Of a DNA stretch of 64,000 nucleotides, positions 26,564 to 34,495 are shown piece by piece (positions within the stretch are counted from its first letter, which is position 1; each line of letters opens with the position of its first letter). The DNA is taken from NCBI RefSeq assembly GCF_050633425.1, contig NZ_JBOEGM010000005.1:1-64000 (forward strand), given 5' to 3'. This DNA is from Pelagimonas sp050633425. GTDB lineage: Bacteria > Pseudomonadota > Alphaproteobacteria > Rhodobacterales > Rhodobacteraceae. A model generated the notes under the pieces. It did not search any database, was not told where the DNA came from, and saw nothing but the letters and a program-made list of their open reading frames with translations. The position numbers and the translations under genes were made by a program.

Positions 26564-26606
26564 GAGCGACATGCTTTAGCCAGCGATCTCGTCGCTCCTG
26601 TGTTTT
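26564..26606 (+). terminator. Hairpin with T-tract in the operon leader
   Basis: GAGCGAC (26564-26570) and GTCGCTC (26591-26597) pair across about 20 nt, and TTTTT follows at 26602-26606. It could terminate readthrough from the kinase gene or act as an attenuator in the leader of the operon that starts at 26664. Confidence 0.5.
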
Positions 26607-26663
26607 TAACGGTCGTTTCGCCCAGCATGTCACCGGGCGAGGCGGCCCAAGAGGAGGCCCAAG

Positions 26664-27737
26664 ATGATCCGAACCCTATCCGTCATTGGGGCGTTGTTTG
26701 CCGGGACGGCTGCAATGGCTCAGGACAGTGTTCCCATCCAGCCGATGGATGTGAACGCCGCGCGCGCCGAGCTGGGCAAGCGCATGTTCTATGACCCTCG
26801 CCTGTCTGGCGATACCAGCCTGGCCTGCGCCAGCTGCCATATGCCGGACAAGGCCTTTACCGATGGTGAAGCGCTCAGCCAAGCTTATTCCGGCGCAATG
26901 CATTTTCGCAATTCCCCGACCCTCGCCAATGTCGGCTATCGGGCCGCTTGGATGCATGACGGCCGTTTGGGCACCAACCTGAACGATGTCGCGCGTGAAA
27001 TGATCACCGAAACCTATCTGATGAATATGGACATGCGCATCATGCAAGAACGCATGAAGCAAGATCCAAAATATGTGGAAATGTTTGCGGCGGCGGGCAT
27101 GTCTGAGCCCTCAAATGGCGGGGCCCGCAATGCCTTGATGGATTTCATGAAAACCATCGTGTCGCGCGGCGCACCCATTGATAGCGGCGACCTCACTAGC
27201 AGCGCTGAACGCGGGCGCCTCATTTTTGAGGGCAAGGGGCAATGTTCAAGCTGCCATTCCGGCCCGCGCTATAGCGATGACAAACCGCACAACACCGGCG
27301 TACCCAACAACCCCGATATCTGGTCCGACCCGGAACGCCATTCGGCTTTTGTCACCTATGGCAAATTCATGGGTGTCGAAAACTACATGAACCTGCGCGA
27401 GGACTTGGGTGCCTATATCCGCACCCATACCCCTGATACGAAACGCTCTTTCCTGACGCCGACTTTGCGCGAACTGACCTACACCGCGCCCTACATGCAT
27501 AACGGCGTGTTTGAGACGCTCGAAGAGGTGGTGGAATTTTACAACGCCGGTGGTGGCGATGATGATCTCAAAGACAGCCGTCTCAAACCGCTTGGCTTGG
27601 CCGCGTCTGAAAAGGGCGATCTGGTTGAATTCCTCAAGTCTATGTCCGGCGACACCTATGACGTCGACGCCTATGTCTGGCGCGAAGATGACTTCGGGTA
27701 CCAGCTGATTGACGACTGGCGCAACGCAACAAACTGA
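26664..27737 (+). CDS. Di-haem cytochrome c peroxidase, IdrP-like (first copy)
   Basis: A 357-residue periplasmic protein with a Sec signal (cleaved after AMA, about 19) and two haem-binding motifs, CASCH (C55-H59) and CSSCH (C194-H198). It has the peroxidase family signatures ELGKRMFYDPRLS, FRNSPTLANV and APYMHNGVFETLEEVVEFYN. It should reduce hydrogen peroxide with electrons from periplasmic carriers. Two such peroxidases beside a Rieske and an AioA-like protein is the composition of the iodate reductase cluster, where they are proposed to remove peroxide formed during iodate reduction. GAGGAGG at 26651-26657 supports the start. Operon order here is P-P-B-A. Confidence 0.88.
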   Translation: MIRTLSVIGALFAGTAAMAQDSVPIQPMDVNAARAELGKRMFYDPRLSGDTSLACASCHMPDKAFTDGEALSQAYSGAMHFRNSPTLANVGYRAAWMHDGRLGTNLNDVAREMITETYLMNMDMRIMQERMKQDPKYVEMFAAAGMSEPSNGGARNALMDFMKTIVSRGAPIDSGDLTSSAERGRLIFEGKGQCSSCHSGPRYSDDKPHNTGVPNNPDIWSDPERHSAFVTYGKFMGVENYMNLREDLGAYIRTHTPDTKRSFLTPTLRELTYTAPYMHNGVFETLEEVVEFYNAGGGDDDLKDSRLKPLGLAASEKGDLVEFLKSMSGDTYDVDAYVWREDDFGYQLIDDWRNATN

Positions 27738-27748
27738 GGAGACGGATC

Positions 27749-28873
27749 ATGAAAAAACAAACCACCGCAATCGTCCTCGGATTGGCCGTTATGGCCGCAC
27801 CGCTTGGCGCTGAAATGCCGCGCCCTGAGGGGTTGGCCGCTTTGGGAGATGTGCCGGTTCCGGGATCAAACCCGCAAACCGACGCCAAGGTCGAGCTGGG
27901 TAAAATCCTGTTCTTTGATCCGATCCTGTCGGGCAATTATAACATGCCGTGTTCTGCCTGCCACTTGCCGGATGCCGGTTGGGCCATTCAGGCACCGATC
28001 AGCTTTGGCTATCCGGGCACAACCCATTGGCGCAACTCACAAACTATCGTCAATTCGGGCCATTACAAAAAGTTGTTCTGGGCCGGGGCCTCTGGGTCAT
28101 TGGAACATCAGGCGCGTTCGGCTGCGCGGGGCGGCGTGGCTGGCAATGGCGAAGATGACATGATGGAAAGCCGCTTGGCCTTTGTGCCGGAATATCGGGA
28201 ACGGTTTGCCGATGTCTTTGGCGATGACTGGCCCAATATCCGCCACGCCTATGATGCCATCGCGGCCTTTGAACGCTCGATCAACCAAACCGATACGCCG
28301 TTTGATCTCTATATGAATGGGGATGACGCGGCCCTGTCCGAACAACAGGTGCGCGGATTGGAGCTCTTTGCCGGCAAGGCCAACTGTATCTCCTGTCACA
28401 ACGGCCCGCTTTTGAGCGATGAGAAATATTACAACACCGGTGTGCCGCCCTATTCGGGCTGGGAAGACGATGAGATCGCGCAGATCACCTTCCGGTTTGA
28501 GATATTCGCCAAAGGTGCCACCGAAGAAATGTACCGCGAGATCAAGGATGATCCGGGGCTGTATTTCCGCACCAAGGAAAAAGCCGACAAGGGCAAATTC
28601 CGCACGCCGTCCTTGCGATACACGAAATACACCTATCCCTACATGCATAACGGCATGATCGAGACCCTCGCGGATGTGGTGGATTTCTACAATGACGGTG
28701 GCGGCTTGAATGACTTTGCCGACAACAAATCCGCCCAGATCAGACCCCTGAACCTGAGCGACGGGGAAAAGGCCGATCTGGTCGCTTTCCTCGAAAGCCT
28801 CAGCGGTGATGAAATCCTGATCGACGAACCGGACATCCCTGACATGCAGCCGCTGCCTGCCGTTGCGAACTGA
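27749..28873 (+). CDS. Di-haem cytochrome c peroxidase, IdrP-like (second copy)
   Basis: A 374-residue paralogue of the preceding protein. It has a signal peptide (cleaved near GAE, about 21), haem motifs CSACH (C68-H72) and CISCH (C213-H217), and the family segments ELGKILFFDPILSG, WRNSQTIVNSGHY and YPYMHNGMIETLADVVDFYN. The two copies differ strongly outside these motifs, so they are likely to have distinct roles, as P1 and P2 do in iodate reducers. It begins 11 bp after the first copy with GAGGAGA as ribosome site. Confidence 0.88.
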   Translation: MKKQTTAIVLGLAVMAAPLGAEMPRPEGLAALGDVPVPGSNPQTDAKVELGKILFFDPILSGNYNMPCSACHLPDAGWAIQAPISFGYPGTTHWRNSQTIVNSGHYKKLFWAGASGSLEHQARSAARGGVAGNGEDDMMESRLAFVPEYRERFADVFGDDWPNIRHAYDAIAAFERSINQTDTPFDLYMNGDDAALSEQQVRGLELFAGKANCISCHNGPLLSDEKYYNTGVPPYSGWEDDEIAQITFRFEIFAKGATEEMYREIKDDPGLYFRTKEKADKGKFRTPSLRYTKYTYPYMHNGMIETLADVVDFYNDGGGLNDFADNKSAQIRPLNLSDGEKADLVAFLESLSGDEILIDEPDIPDMQPLPAVAN

Positions 28874-28892
28874 ACACAGGAGACAGGAAGAT

Positions 28893-29492
28893 ATGAAAGA
28901 CCTAGATCCGAAAACCGCCCAGATCATCTCGGGTGCCATCAATGGCGAAAACGGCGAAGCTGCCAAAGCTGGCACGCGCAAATGCCTGATGAATCGTCGC
29001 CAGTTTTTGCTGTCCTCGGGCCTGACCACCACCGTGGTGATGGTGGGTATTCCGGGGCTGAGCGAGGCGGAAACCCCCGCCGTTGTGTCGACCTATCCGC
29101 GCAAGCTCATCGGGAAATTGTCCGAGCTGAAGGTGGATGAACCCATGTCCTTTGAATACCCCGACGAGGGCCAATATGCCGAAAGCATTCTGGTCAAGCT
29201 TGGGACCAAAGCCGGAGGGGGCATTGGCGATGAGCAAGACGTCGTTGCCTTTAACTATACCTGCACCCATCAGGGCGGGCCGCTTCAGGGCACCTACAAA
29301 GCCGCCGACAAGGCGCTTGGGCCATGCCCGTTGCACCTGACCACCTTTGATCTGACCCGCCACGGCATCTTTATCGCCGGGCAGGCCTATCAATCATTGC
29401 CGCAGGTTCTGCTCGAAGTTGAGGGCGATGATATCTACGCCGTCGGCATGTTTGGCCTGATTTACGGCCGTTACGACAATCTTCAGGGCTAA
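28893..29492 (+). CDS. idrB: Rieske iron-sulfur subunit, IdrB/AioB-like
   Basis: A 199-residue Rieske protein. After a 34-residue soluble lead comes a twin-arginine signal (MNRRQFLLSSG, R35-R36), then the 2Fe-2S ligands CTH (C124, H126) and CPLH (C145, H148). It should pass electrons to the large molybdenum subunit encoded 12 bp downstream and, through its Tat signal, carry that subunit to the periplasm, since the large subunit lacks one. Arsenite oxidase AioB is the closest alternative; the flanking peroxidases favour the iodate-reductase family. I chose ATG 28893 with AGGAAG upstream; the longer frame from 28863 starts at TTG inside the peroxidase gene. Confidence 0.78.
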   Translation: MKDLDPKTAQIISGAINGENGEAAKAGTRKCLMNRRQFLLSSGLTTTVVMVGIPGLSEAETPAVVSTYPRKLIGKLSELKVDEPMSFEYPDEGQYAESILVKLGTKAGGGIGDEQDVVAFNYTCTHQGGPLQGTYKAADKALGPCPLHLTTFDLTRHGIFIAGQAYQSLPQVLLEVEGDDIYAVGMFGLIYGRYDNLQG

Positions 29493-29504
29493 GGAGGAAC
29501 ACCC

Positions 29505-32186
29505 ATGTCTGTACCATATTATGTCCCCGAAGAATCCGTGCCATTGCCACCACCAGATGCGGATGTGATCGCAACGGCTTGTGATTACTGCATCGTCGCT
29601 TGTGGCTACAAAGTGTACCGCTGGCCGGTGCGTGGCGGTCGCAATGGTGGCCCAGAGGCGGATCAAAATGCCTTTGGCGAAGACTTTCCCGTCTCGCCGC
29701 TTGGGCCGTGGGTTGCGCCAAACCAGCACAACATCGTGCTGCATAATGGCGAACCCCATCACGTCGTGATCATCCCTGACAAAGACGCAGAACACGTCAA
29801 TCCGCTAGGAAACAGTTCGATCCGCGGCGGCGCTTTGGCGCAAAAGGTCTACAACCCACAGACCCCAACCCGCGATCGTCTGAAAACGCCGATGATCCGC
29901 ATGTTTGGTGTGCTGATGCCGGTCACCTGGGATTTCGCATTGGACATCGCCGCCGAAGTCGGCAAGCACGTGCTCGAAAAACACGGCACCAATGCCTATG
30001 CGGTCAAGACGTTTTCCTATGGCTATATGGAGAACACCTACGCGATCACCAAATATGCGCTGGGCAATGTGCGCACCGCTAATTTCACCTTCCACGATAC
30101 ACCCTCTGATGTCTCCTCGACCCCCGGTTTTCGCGATGCGGGGTTCGACAACTTTGGACCGTCTTACGAAGATTGGGGCAATGCCGACACTCTTCTGATG
30201 TGTGGCACCGATCCATATGAAACCAAGACCATTTTGTTTACTGACTGGATCATGCCAGCCATTCAAAACGGTCAAAAAGCGATCTTTATGTTGCCGCGTC
30301 GCAGCTCTGGCACCGCCTATGCCGAGGCCAACGGTGGTCTTGTTCTCGACATTCAGCCCGGCACCGATCTTCCCGTCGTGCTGGCGATTGCGCGTGTCAT
30401 CGTTGAAAACGGTTGGCAGGACAAAGAGTGGATCGAAAACTGGGTCAATAACAAATGGGAAAGCTCGTCTGGCTTTGGCCAGGGGACGCGCAACACCCCG
30501 TGGCAGTGGCGCACAACCTGGGGCAAATTCCAGACCGATGGCTTTGAGGATTGGACAGACTGGTTGATGGCCCAAGAGGAATCTGTGCCGGAAAAGGCGG
30601 CTGAAATCGCCCAGATCGACGTGCAGAAAATCTATACCGCCGCTGAATGGATGGCCAAACCCAAGGCGGATGGCACCCGGCCCAAAACCTCGATCATGAT
30701 CGAAAAGGGGTTTTATTGGTCCAACAACACTGGCAACACCCAAGCGATTTCGGCGCTGGGCATCACGGTTGGGGCCGGTGGTCGCCCCGGTCAGGTCATT
30801 GGCCGCGCCGGTGGGCACCAACGTGGCGGGCTGCGTGGTGGGGGCTATCCGCGCAACAAGTCTCCTGAAAAGCTCCCCGGTCGTCGGCGTCGCGCCATGG
30901 ATTGTGACCGCTATTTCATGTCCGGCCACACCCGGTTGGCGCATGTGATCGGCAACACCTGGGTTCAGGCGATGTGCGGTTCGCAAAGCCTGCAGGCCAA
31001 GTTCGAAGAGCTCACAGTGCGCAACCCGCATCAGGTTATGTCTTATGACAAGCAAGAGATCATCGACACCCTCAAAGCCCGCGCCGACAGTGGTGGCACC
31101 GTGGTCTGGGATCAGGATATCTATCTGGTCGATCCCATCGGTGCGCGCTATGCCGACATCGTCTTTCCGGCGGCGGGTTGGGGCGAAGATACCTTCACCC
31201 GTGCCAATGGCGAACGCCGCCTGCGCGTGTACCCGAAATTCTACGACGCGCCGGGTGAGGCGAAACCCGATTGGTGGATCATCGCGCAGCTTTCCAAGAA
31301 GATGGGCTACGAAGGTTTTGATTGGCAAAACTCCAACGATGTTATCGAAGAAGGGGCCCGCCATTCCCGTGGTTCGCGCAAAGACTTTAACATGGTCTTG
31401 GTCGCGGCGCGACGTGAGGGCAAAACCCTGCATGAAAAGCTTGGCGAGTTCGGCACCGCCGGTATTCAGGGGCCTGTGCTCATGCTGGATGACGGCTCGC
31501 TTGTGGGCACCAAACGCCTGCATGACACCACGCGCAAATTGCCGGAAACCGGGCCTGCTGGTGCGAATATGTTCAACAAGAAACTGACCCATTTCAATTC
31601 GCAAACCGGCAAGTGCAACATTCAAAAAGCGCCTTGGAACCTGTTCTCCTCCTATTGGGAATGGCTCAAACCACGTGAGCAGGATGATGAGATCTGGATC
31701 ACATCGGGCCGGATCAATGAGCGTTGGCAATCGGGTTATGATGACCGCCGCCGCCCCTATATTGTCCAGCGCTGGCCGGAAAACTGGATCGAAATTCACC
31801 CGGAATTTGCCGAGAAACACGGCATTGAAAGCGGTGATTATGTGCAGGTCTACTCCGACCGGATCCCGGTCCAAAAAGACACGATCGTGGGCGTCGAAGG
31901 CGATGACTTTGACTTCGCCAGCCTGATGAAAAACGGCCATATTGAGCTGACCAAAGCCTCGATCACCGCCGTTGCCATCGTCACACCTGCGGTCAAGAAC
32001 AACATGGGTTACATGGATTTCTTGCACACGTCACAGCCCGCAAACGCGTTGGCGGGGCGTGTGGTTGACTGGATTTCGGGCAACTACAACTACAAAATGG
32101 GCGTCGGGAAAGTGCGTAAGATGGGCGAAAGCCCCTATAAAACACAGTTCCGTTCCATGTCCTTTGCGCGGCGTGACATCGCCTAA
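29505..32186 (+). CDS. idrA: Molybdopterin oxidoreductase large subunit, IdrA/AioA-like (probable iodate reductase)
   Basis: An 893-residue DMSO-reductase-superfamily enzyme. The N-terminus has C26-x2-C29-x3-C33 and then Ser104, 71 residues later, the same spacing as the 3Fe-4S site C21/C24/C28/S99 of arsenite oxidase AioA. R434 and H438 in GRAGGHQRGG match AioA's substrate residues R419 and H423. H197 in FHDTP matches H195, but the position of Glu203 is Ser205. With its Rieske partner and two peroxidases the enzyme fits iodate reductase (IdrA); arsenite oxidation is the main alternative. No signal peptide is present, so export with IdrB is expected. No Mo-cofactor maturation chaperone is recognised in the operon. 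Confidence 0.78.
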   Translation: MSVPYYVPEESVPLPPPDADVIATACDYCIVACGYKVYRWPVRGGRNGGPEADQNAFGEDFPVSPLGPWVAPNQHNIVLHNGEPHHVVIIPDKDAEHVNPLGNSSIRGGALAQKVYNPQTPTRDRLKTPMIRMFGVLMPVTWDFALDIAAEVGKHVLEKHGTNAYAVKTFSYGYMENTYAITKYALGNVRTANFTFHDTPSDVSSTPGFRDAGFDNFGPSYEDWGNADTLLMCGTDPYETKTILFTDWIMPAIQNGQKAIFMLPRRSSGTAYAEANGGLVLDIQPGTDLPVVLAIARVIVENGWQDKEWIENWVNNKWESSSGFGQGTRNTPWQWRTTWGKFQTDGFEDWTDWLMAQEESVPEKAAEIAQIDVQKIYTAAEWMAKPKADGTRPKTSIMIEKGFYWSNNTGNTQAISALGITVGAGGRPGQVIGRAGGHQRGGLRGGGYPRNKSPEKLPGRRRRAMDCDRYFMSGHTRLAHVIGNTWVQAMCGSQSLQAKFEELTVRNPHQVMSYDKQEIIDTLKARADSGGTVVWDQDIYLVDPIGARYADIVFPAAGWGEDTFTRANGERRLRVYPKFYDAPGEAKPDWWIIAQLSKKMGYEGFDWQNSNDVIEEGARHSRGSRKDFNMVLVAARREGKTLHEKLGEFGTAGIQGPVLMLDDGSLVGTKRLHDTTRKLPETGPAGANMFNKKLTHFNSQTGKCNIQKAPWNLFSSYWEWLKPREQDDEIWITSGRINERWQSGYDDRRRPYIVQRWPENWIEIHPEFAEKHGIESGDYVQVYSDRIPVQKDTIVGVEGDDFDFASLMKNGHIELTKASITAVAIVTPAVKNNMGYMDFLHTSQPANALAGRVVDWISGNYNYKMGVGKVRKMGESPYKTQFRSMSFARRDIA

Positions 32187-32209
32187 GTGCCCCCTTTGAT
32201 GCCCCCTTT

Positions 32210-32236
32210 GATGCCCGAGCACACCGCTTGGGCATC
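32210..32236 (+). terminator. Hairpin between idrA and the HEAT-repeat gene
   Basis: GATGCCC and GGGCATC pair over a 13-nt loop 23 bp after the idrA stop. The preceding sequence repeats TGCCCCCTTTGA-like units twice. There is no good T-tract, so it may reduce rather than stop transcription into the next gene. Confidence 0.45.
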
Positions 32237-32269
32237 ATCCTTCCGTTTTGAAATTTTCCGAGGTCCAAG

Positions 32270-34375
32270 ATGCTGAAACGTATGGCTTTTGATACTGATA
32301 GCTTTGACGCAGTTCCGACGCTGTTGCACCATCTTGCGACCGGCAATGAGGTGATCCGCACCGATGCCGCCCGCGCTTTGGCTAACACTGCGCGCGGTGA
32401 TGACCGTGTGCGCAGAGCGCTTTTGGCCGCCTTGCGTGACGAAGACCCTGATGTGCGCTCTGATGCAATGGAGGCGCTCCGCCATTTCGCCGATCCTGAT
32501 GATGCACCAATCATCCGCGCAAGCCTGATTGGTGATCCCGTCCGCGAGATAAAACTCGCGGCCATCGCGCTCTTGGTCCAATTGCGGGACAAGGATGCCA
32601 TCCCTGTGCTGCACAAATTGGCGATGGACCGCTGCCAGGATGAAATCGCCTGGGAAGACGACCTTGGCATGTGGGACGAATGGCTTGAGGTGCAAACCGC
32701 TTGTATCCGCGCCTTGGGTCAGTTGCACGCCACGGCGTCCGTGCGCGACATTCTTGAAGCGCGCGACGATGAATTTGGCCAGAACCTCGATCTGCCGGTT
32801 TGCGATGCGCTCTCGCAAATGGGGCCTGACGGGATGGTCTGGCTGTTGACCATTGCTCAAACTGAACAGGGTTTGGCACGCAAACGTGTGCTCGAAACAA
32901 TGGCGCGCATGGACAGCGCCGCGCTGGAGCCGCATCTTGATTTCCTCTTGAACGACGACAATTTTGACGTGCGCAAACTGGCCCTGCCGCTTTTGGCTCC
33001 TGATGATCCCAAACTCGCCGATTTGGCTTTGAATGACCCCCATTCGGACATCCGTGTCGCGGCCCTGATCCGTGGCGCTGCGGCCCAGTCTGAGATGGCC
33101 GTGTCGGGTCTTTCTGATCGCGCGCCCGAGGTTCAGGCCGCGGCCTTGGATCATCTGACCCTGCCGCTAGATGAGAAACTGGTCGCGGCGTTGGAGCCCA
33201 ATTTACAGGCTTGGCTGCTCACCGATGACGGCAGTCTGGCGACCGCTGTGGCCCGAAACTGGCTGCGCCTGAGCGCGGGGGGGGAGGTTGACCCGTTGTT
33301 GATGTTGATCAACAACAATGACCGCCCGCTTGAGGCCCGTCTCGCCGCTGTTGATGCGCTTGCCAAGATGCAAGGTGCGCCTGCGACCGAGCGATTGATC
33401 TCGGTCCTGTCGAACCCGGCCCAACAGGTACGCACGCAAATCCTGACCCATCTGGTTGCCCGCGCCAAGTCAGAGGATATGGCCGCAATCGAGGTCTTGG
33501 CCGCTGCTGCCCAAGGCGCGTTGCGCGCGGCCCAAGACACCGGACAGTCTGCGCCAGATATCGCGGACAGGCCGCGCCTGCACATCACCAAAGACGGTGA
33601 TGTTGAGGCCGTTCCCCCCGCAATGGCGCAGGATGAGACCCCCGCCGCCAAACCCGCAGCGTCCTCAACCCTTGAGGCCATTCAGATCAACCGTATCGCC
33701 CCGCCCAAGCAAGAGGGAAAAGGCAAAAAGGCGCGCAAACGCCAAGCCATCGAAGGCCCCGCAGATGTCGCCCATGACCTGTCTCGCCTTGCGCTGAGCC
33801 TGATTGGCGGTATCGCCTCGGACGACATCGCAAAGGCCATTCGTGCCATGACCGGAAATGCCAAAGATGACCTGCGCTTTGGGGCTTTTCGCGCCCTCGA
33901 ACAGCGCAGCTTCGCCGGGCTGCTGACTGCCGAGGACACCCCATACTTGTCTACCGGCATGATGGATCGCACCCACATTGTGCGCACCATTGCCGCCCGG
34001 TTGGCCGCTGATCTGCCCGATCTGCATCAACAGTTGGTTGCCCTCAAATCTGACCCCGACGCACTGGTCAGATCACTGGCCATTCCTGCAATCCAAGACC
34101 CCGCAGAGCTTTTCGATTGCCTGAGCGACCCCGACAACCGGGTGCGCCAAGCGGCGTTTTCACGGTTGCTTTCCCTCGATGCCTATGACGCAGAGGTGAT
34201 GTTAGATCGGCTATTAGAGGCTGAAGCCACTCATGTGATTGGTCACGGGGCGGCGCATTCCCCCTCGTTTTATCGCGCGGTTCTGGACCGGCTTTCGACA
34301 GAGGGTTTACCGAAAAAGGACGTTCATGTTTTGCTGATGTCTTTGGCGAGCGTGGCAGGAGAGCCAATAAATTAG
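32270..34375 (+). CDS. Large HEAT-repeat protein
   Basis: A 701-residue cytoplasmic protein (no signal peptide) made of HEAT-like helical pairs: for example VRRALLAALRDEDPDVRSDAMEALRHFAD and REIKLAAIALLVQLRDKDAIP in the N-terminal 420 residues, and DPDALVRSLAIPAIQDP and DNRVRQAAFSRLLSLD in the C-terminal third. A low-complexity, charged linker (about 440-500, with KGKKARKRQ) separates the two solenoids. HEAT solenoids are scaffolds for protein binding. Its position 83 bp after idrA suggests a role in assembling or maturing the molybdoenzyme, but no direct evidence exists. Confidence 0.75.
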   Translation: MLKRMAFDTDSFDAVPTLLHHLATGNEVIRTDAARALANTARGDDRVRRALLAALRDEDPDVRSDAMEALRHFADPDDAPIIRASLIGDPVREIKLAAIALLVQLRDKDAIPVLHKLAMDRCQDEIAWEDDLGMWDEWLEVQTACIRALGQLHATASVRDILEARDDEFGQNLDLPVCDALSQMGPDGMVWLLTIAQTEQGLARKRVLETMARMDSAALEPHLDFLLNDDNFDVRKLALPLLAPDDPKLADLALNDPHSDIRVAALIRGAAAQSEMAVSGLSDRAPEVQAAALDHLTLPLDEKLVAALEPNLQAWLLTDDGSLATAVARNWLRLSAGGEVDPLLMLINNNDRPLEARLAAVDALAKMQGAPATERLISVLSNPAQQVRTQILTHLVARAKSEDMAAIEVLAAAAQGALRAAQDTGQSAPDIADRPRLHITKDGDVEAVPPAMAQDETPAAKPAASSTLEAIQINRIAPPKQEGKGKKARKRQAIEGPADVAHDLSRLALSLIGGIASDDIAKAIRAMTGNAKDDLRFGAFRALEQRSFAGLLTAEDTPYLSTGMMDRTHIVRTIAARLAADLPDLHQQLVALKSDPDALVRSLAIPAIQDPAELFDCLSDPDNRVRQAAFSRLLSLDAYDAEVMLDRLLEAEATHVIGHGAAHSPSFYRAVLDRLSTEGLPKKDVHVLLMSLASVAGEPIN

Positions 34376-34454
34376 CCGGTGATATACGGCAAATTTCAGC
34401 CAGAAAGAAAGTCGCAGCCAGAGTATCTTGGCGCGATGCAATTCCTGGCGTAAA

Positions 34455-34495
34455 CCTAACTAGGTTGGACGTGCGGAACCACGTTAGGATTTTTT
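34455..34495 (+). promoter_or_regulatory. Hairpin that covers the Shine-Dalgarno site of the next kinase
   Basis: CCTAAC (34455-34460) pairs with GTTAGG (34483-34488), with an inner GGTT/AACC stem. The only plausible ribosome site, AGGA at 34486-34489, lies in the 3' arm 6 nt before the ATG at 34496. An alternative fold, AACCTA-AC-TAGGTT, uses the same 5' arm. A T6 run follows the stem, so it also resembles a terminator. Confidence 0.5.

Noticed and set aside
29805..32027. Long minus-strand open frame (740 codons)
   Set aside because: It is fully antisense to the AioA-like gene, which has clear motifs and a good ribosome site.
29505..32186. Arsenite oxidase as the primary call
   Set aside because: Two di-haem peroxidases in the operon and the missing Glu203 equivalent favour an iodate-reductase-like enzyme; no other arsenic genes are visible. 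It is kept as an alternative.
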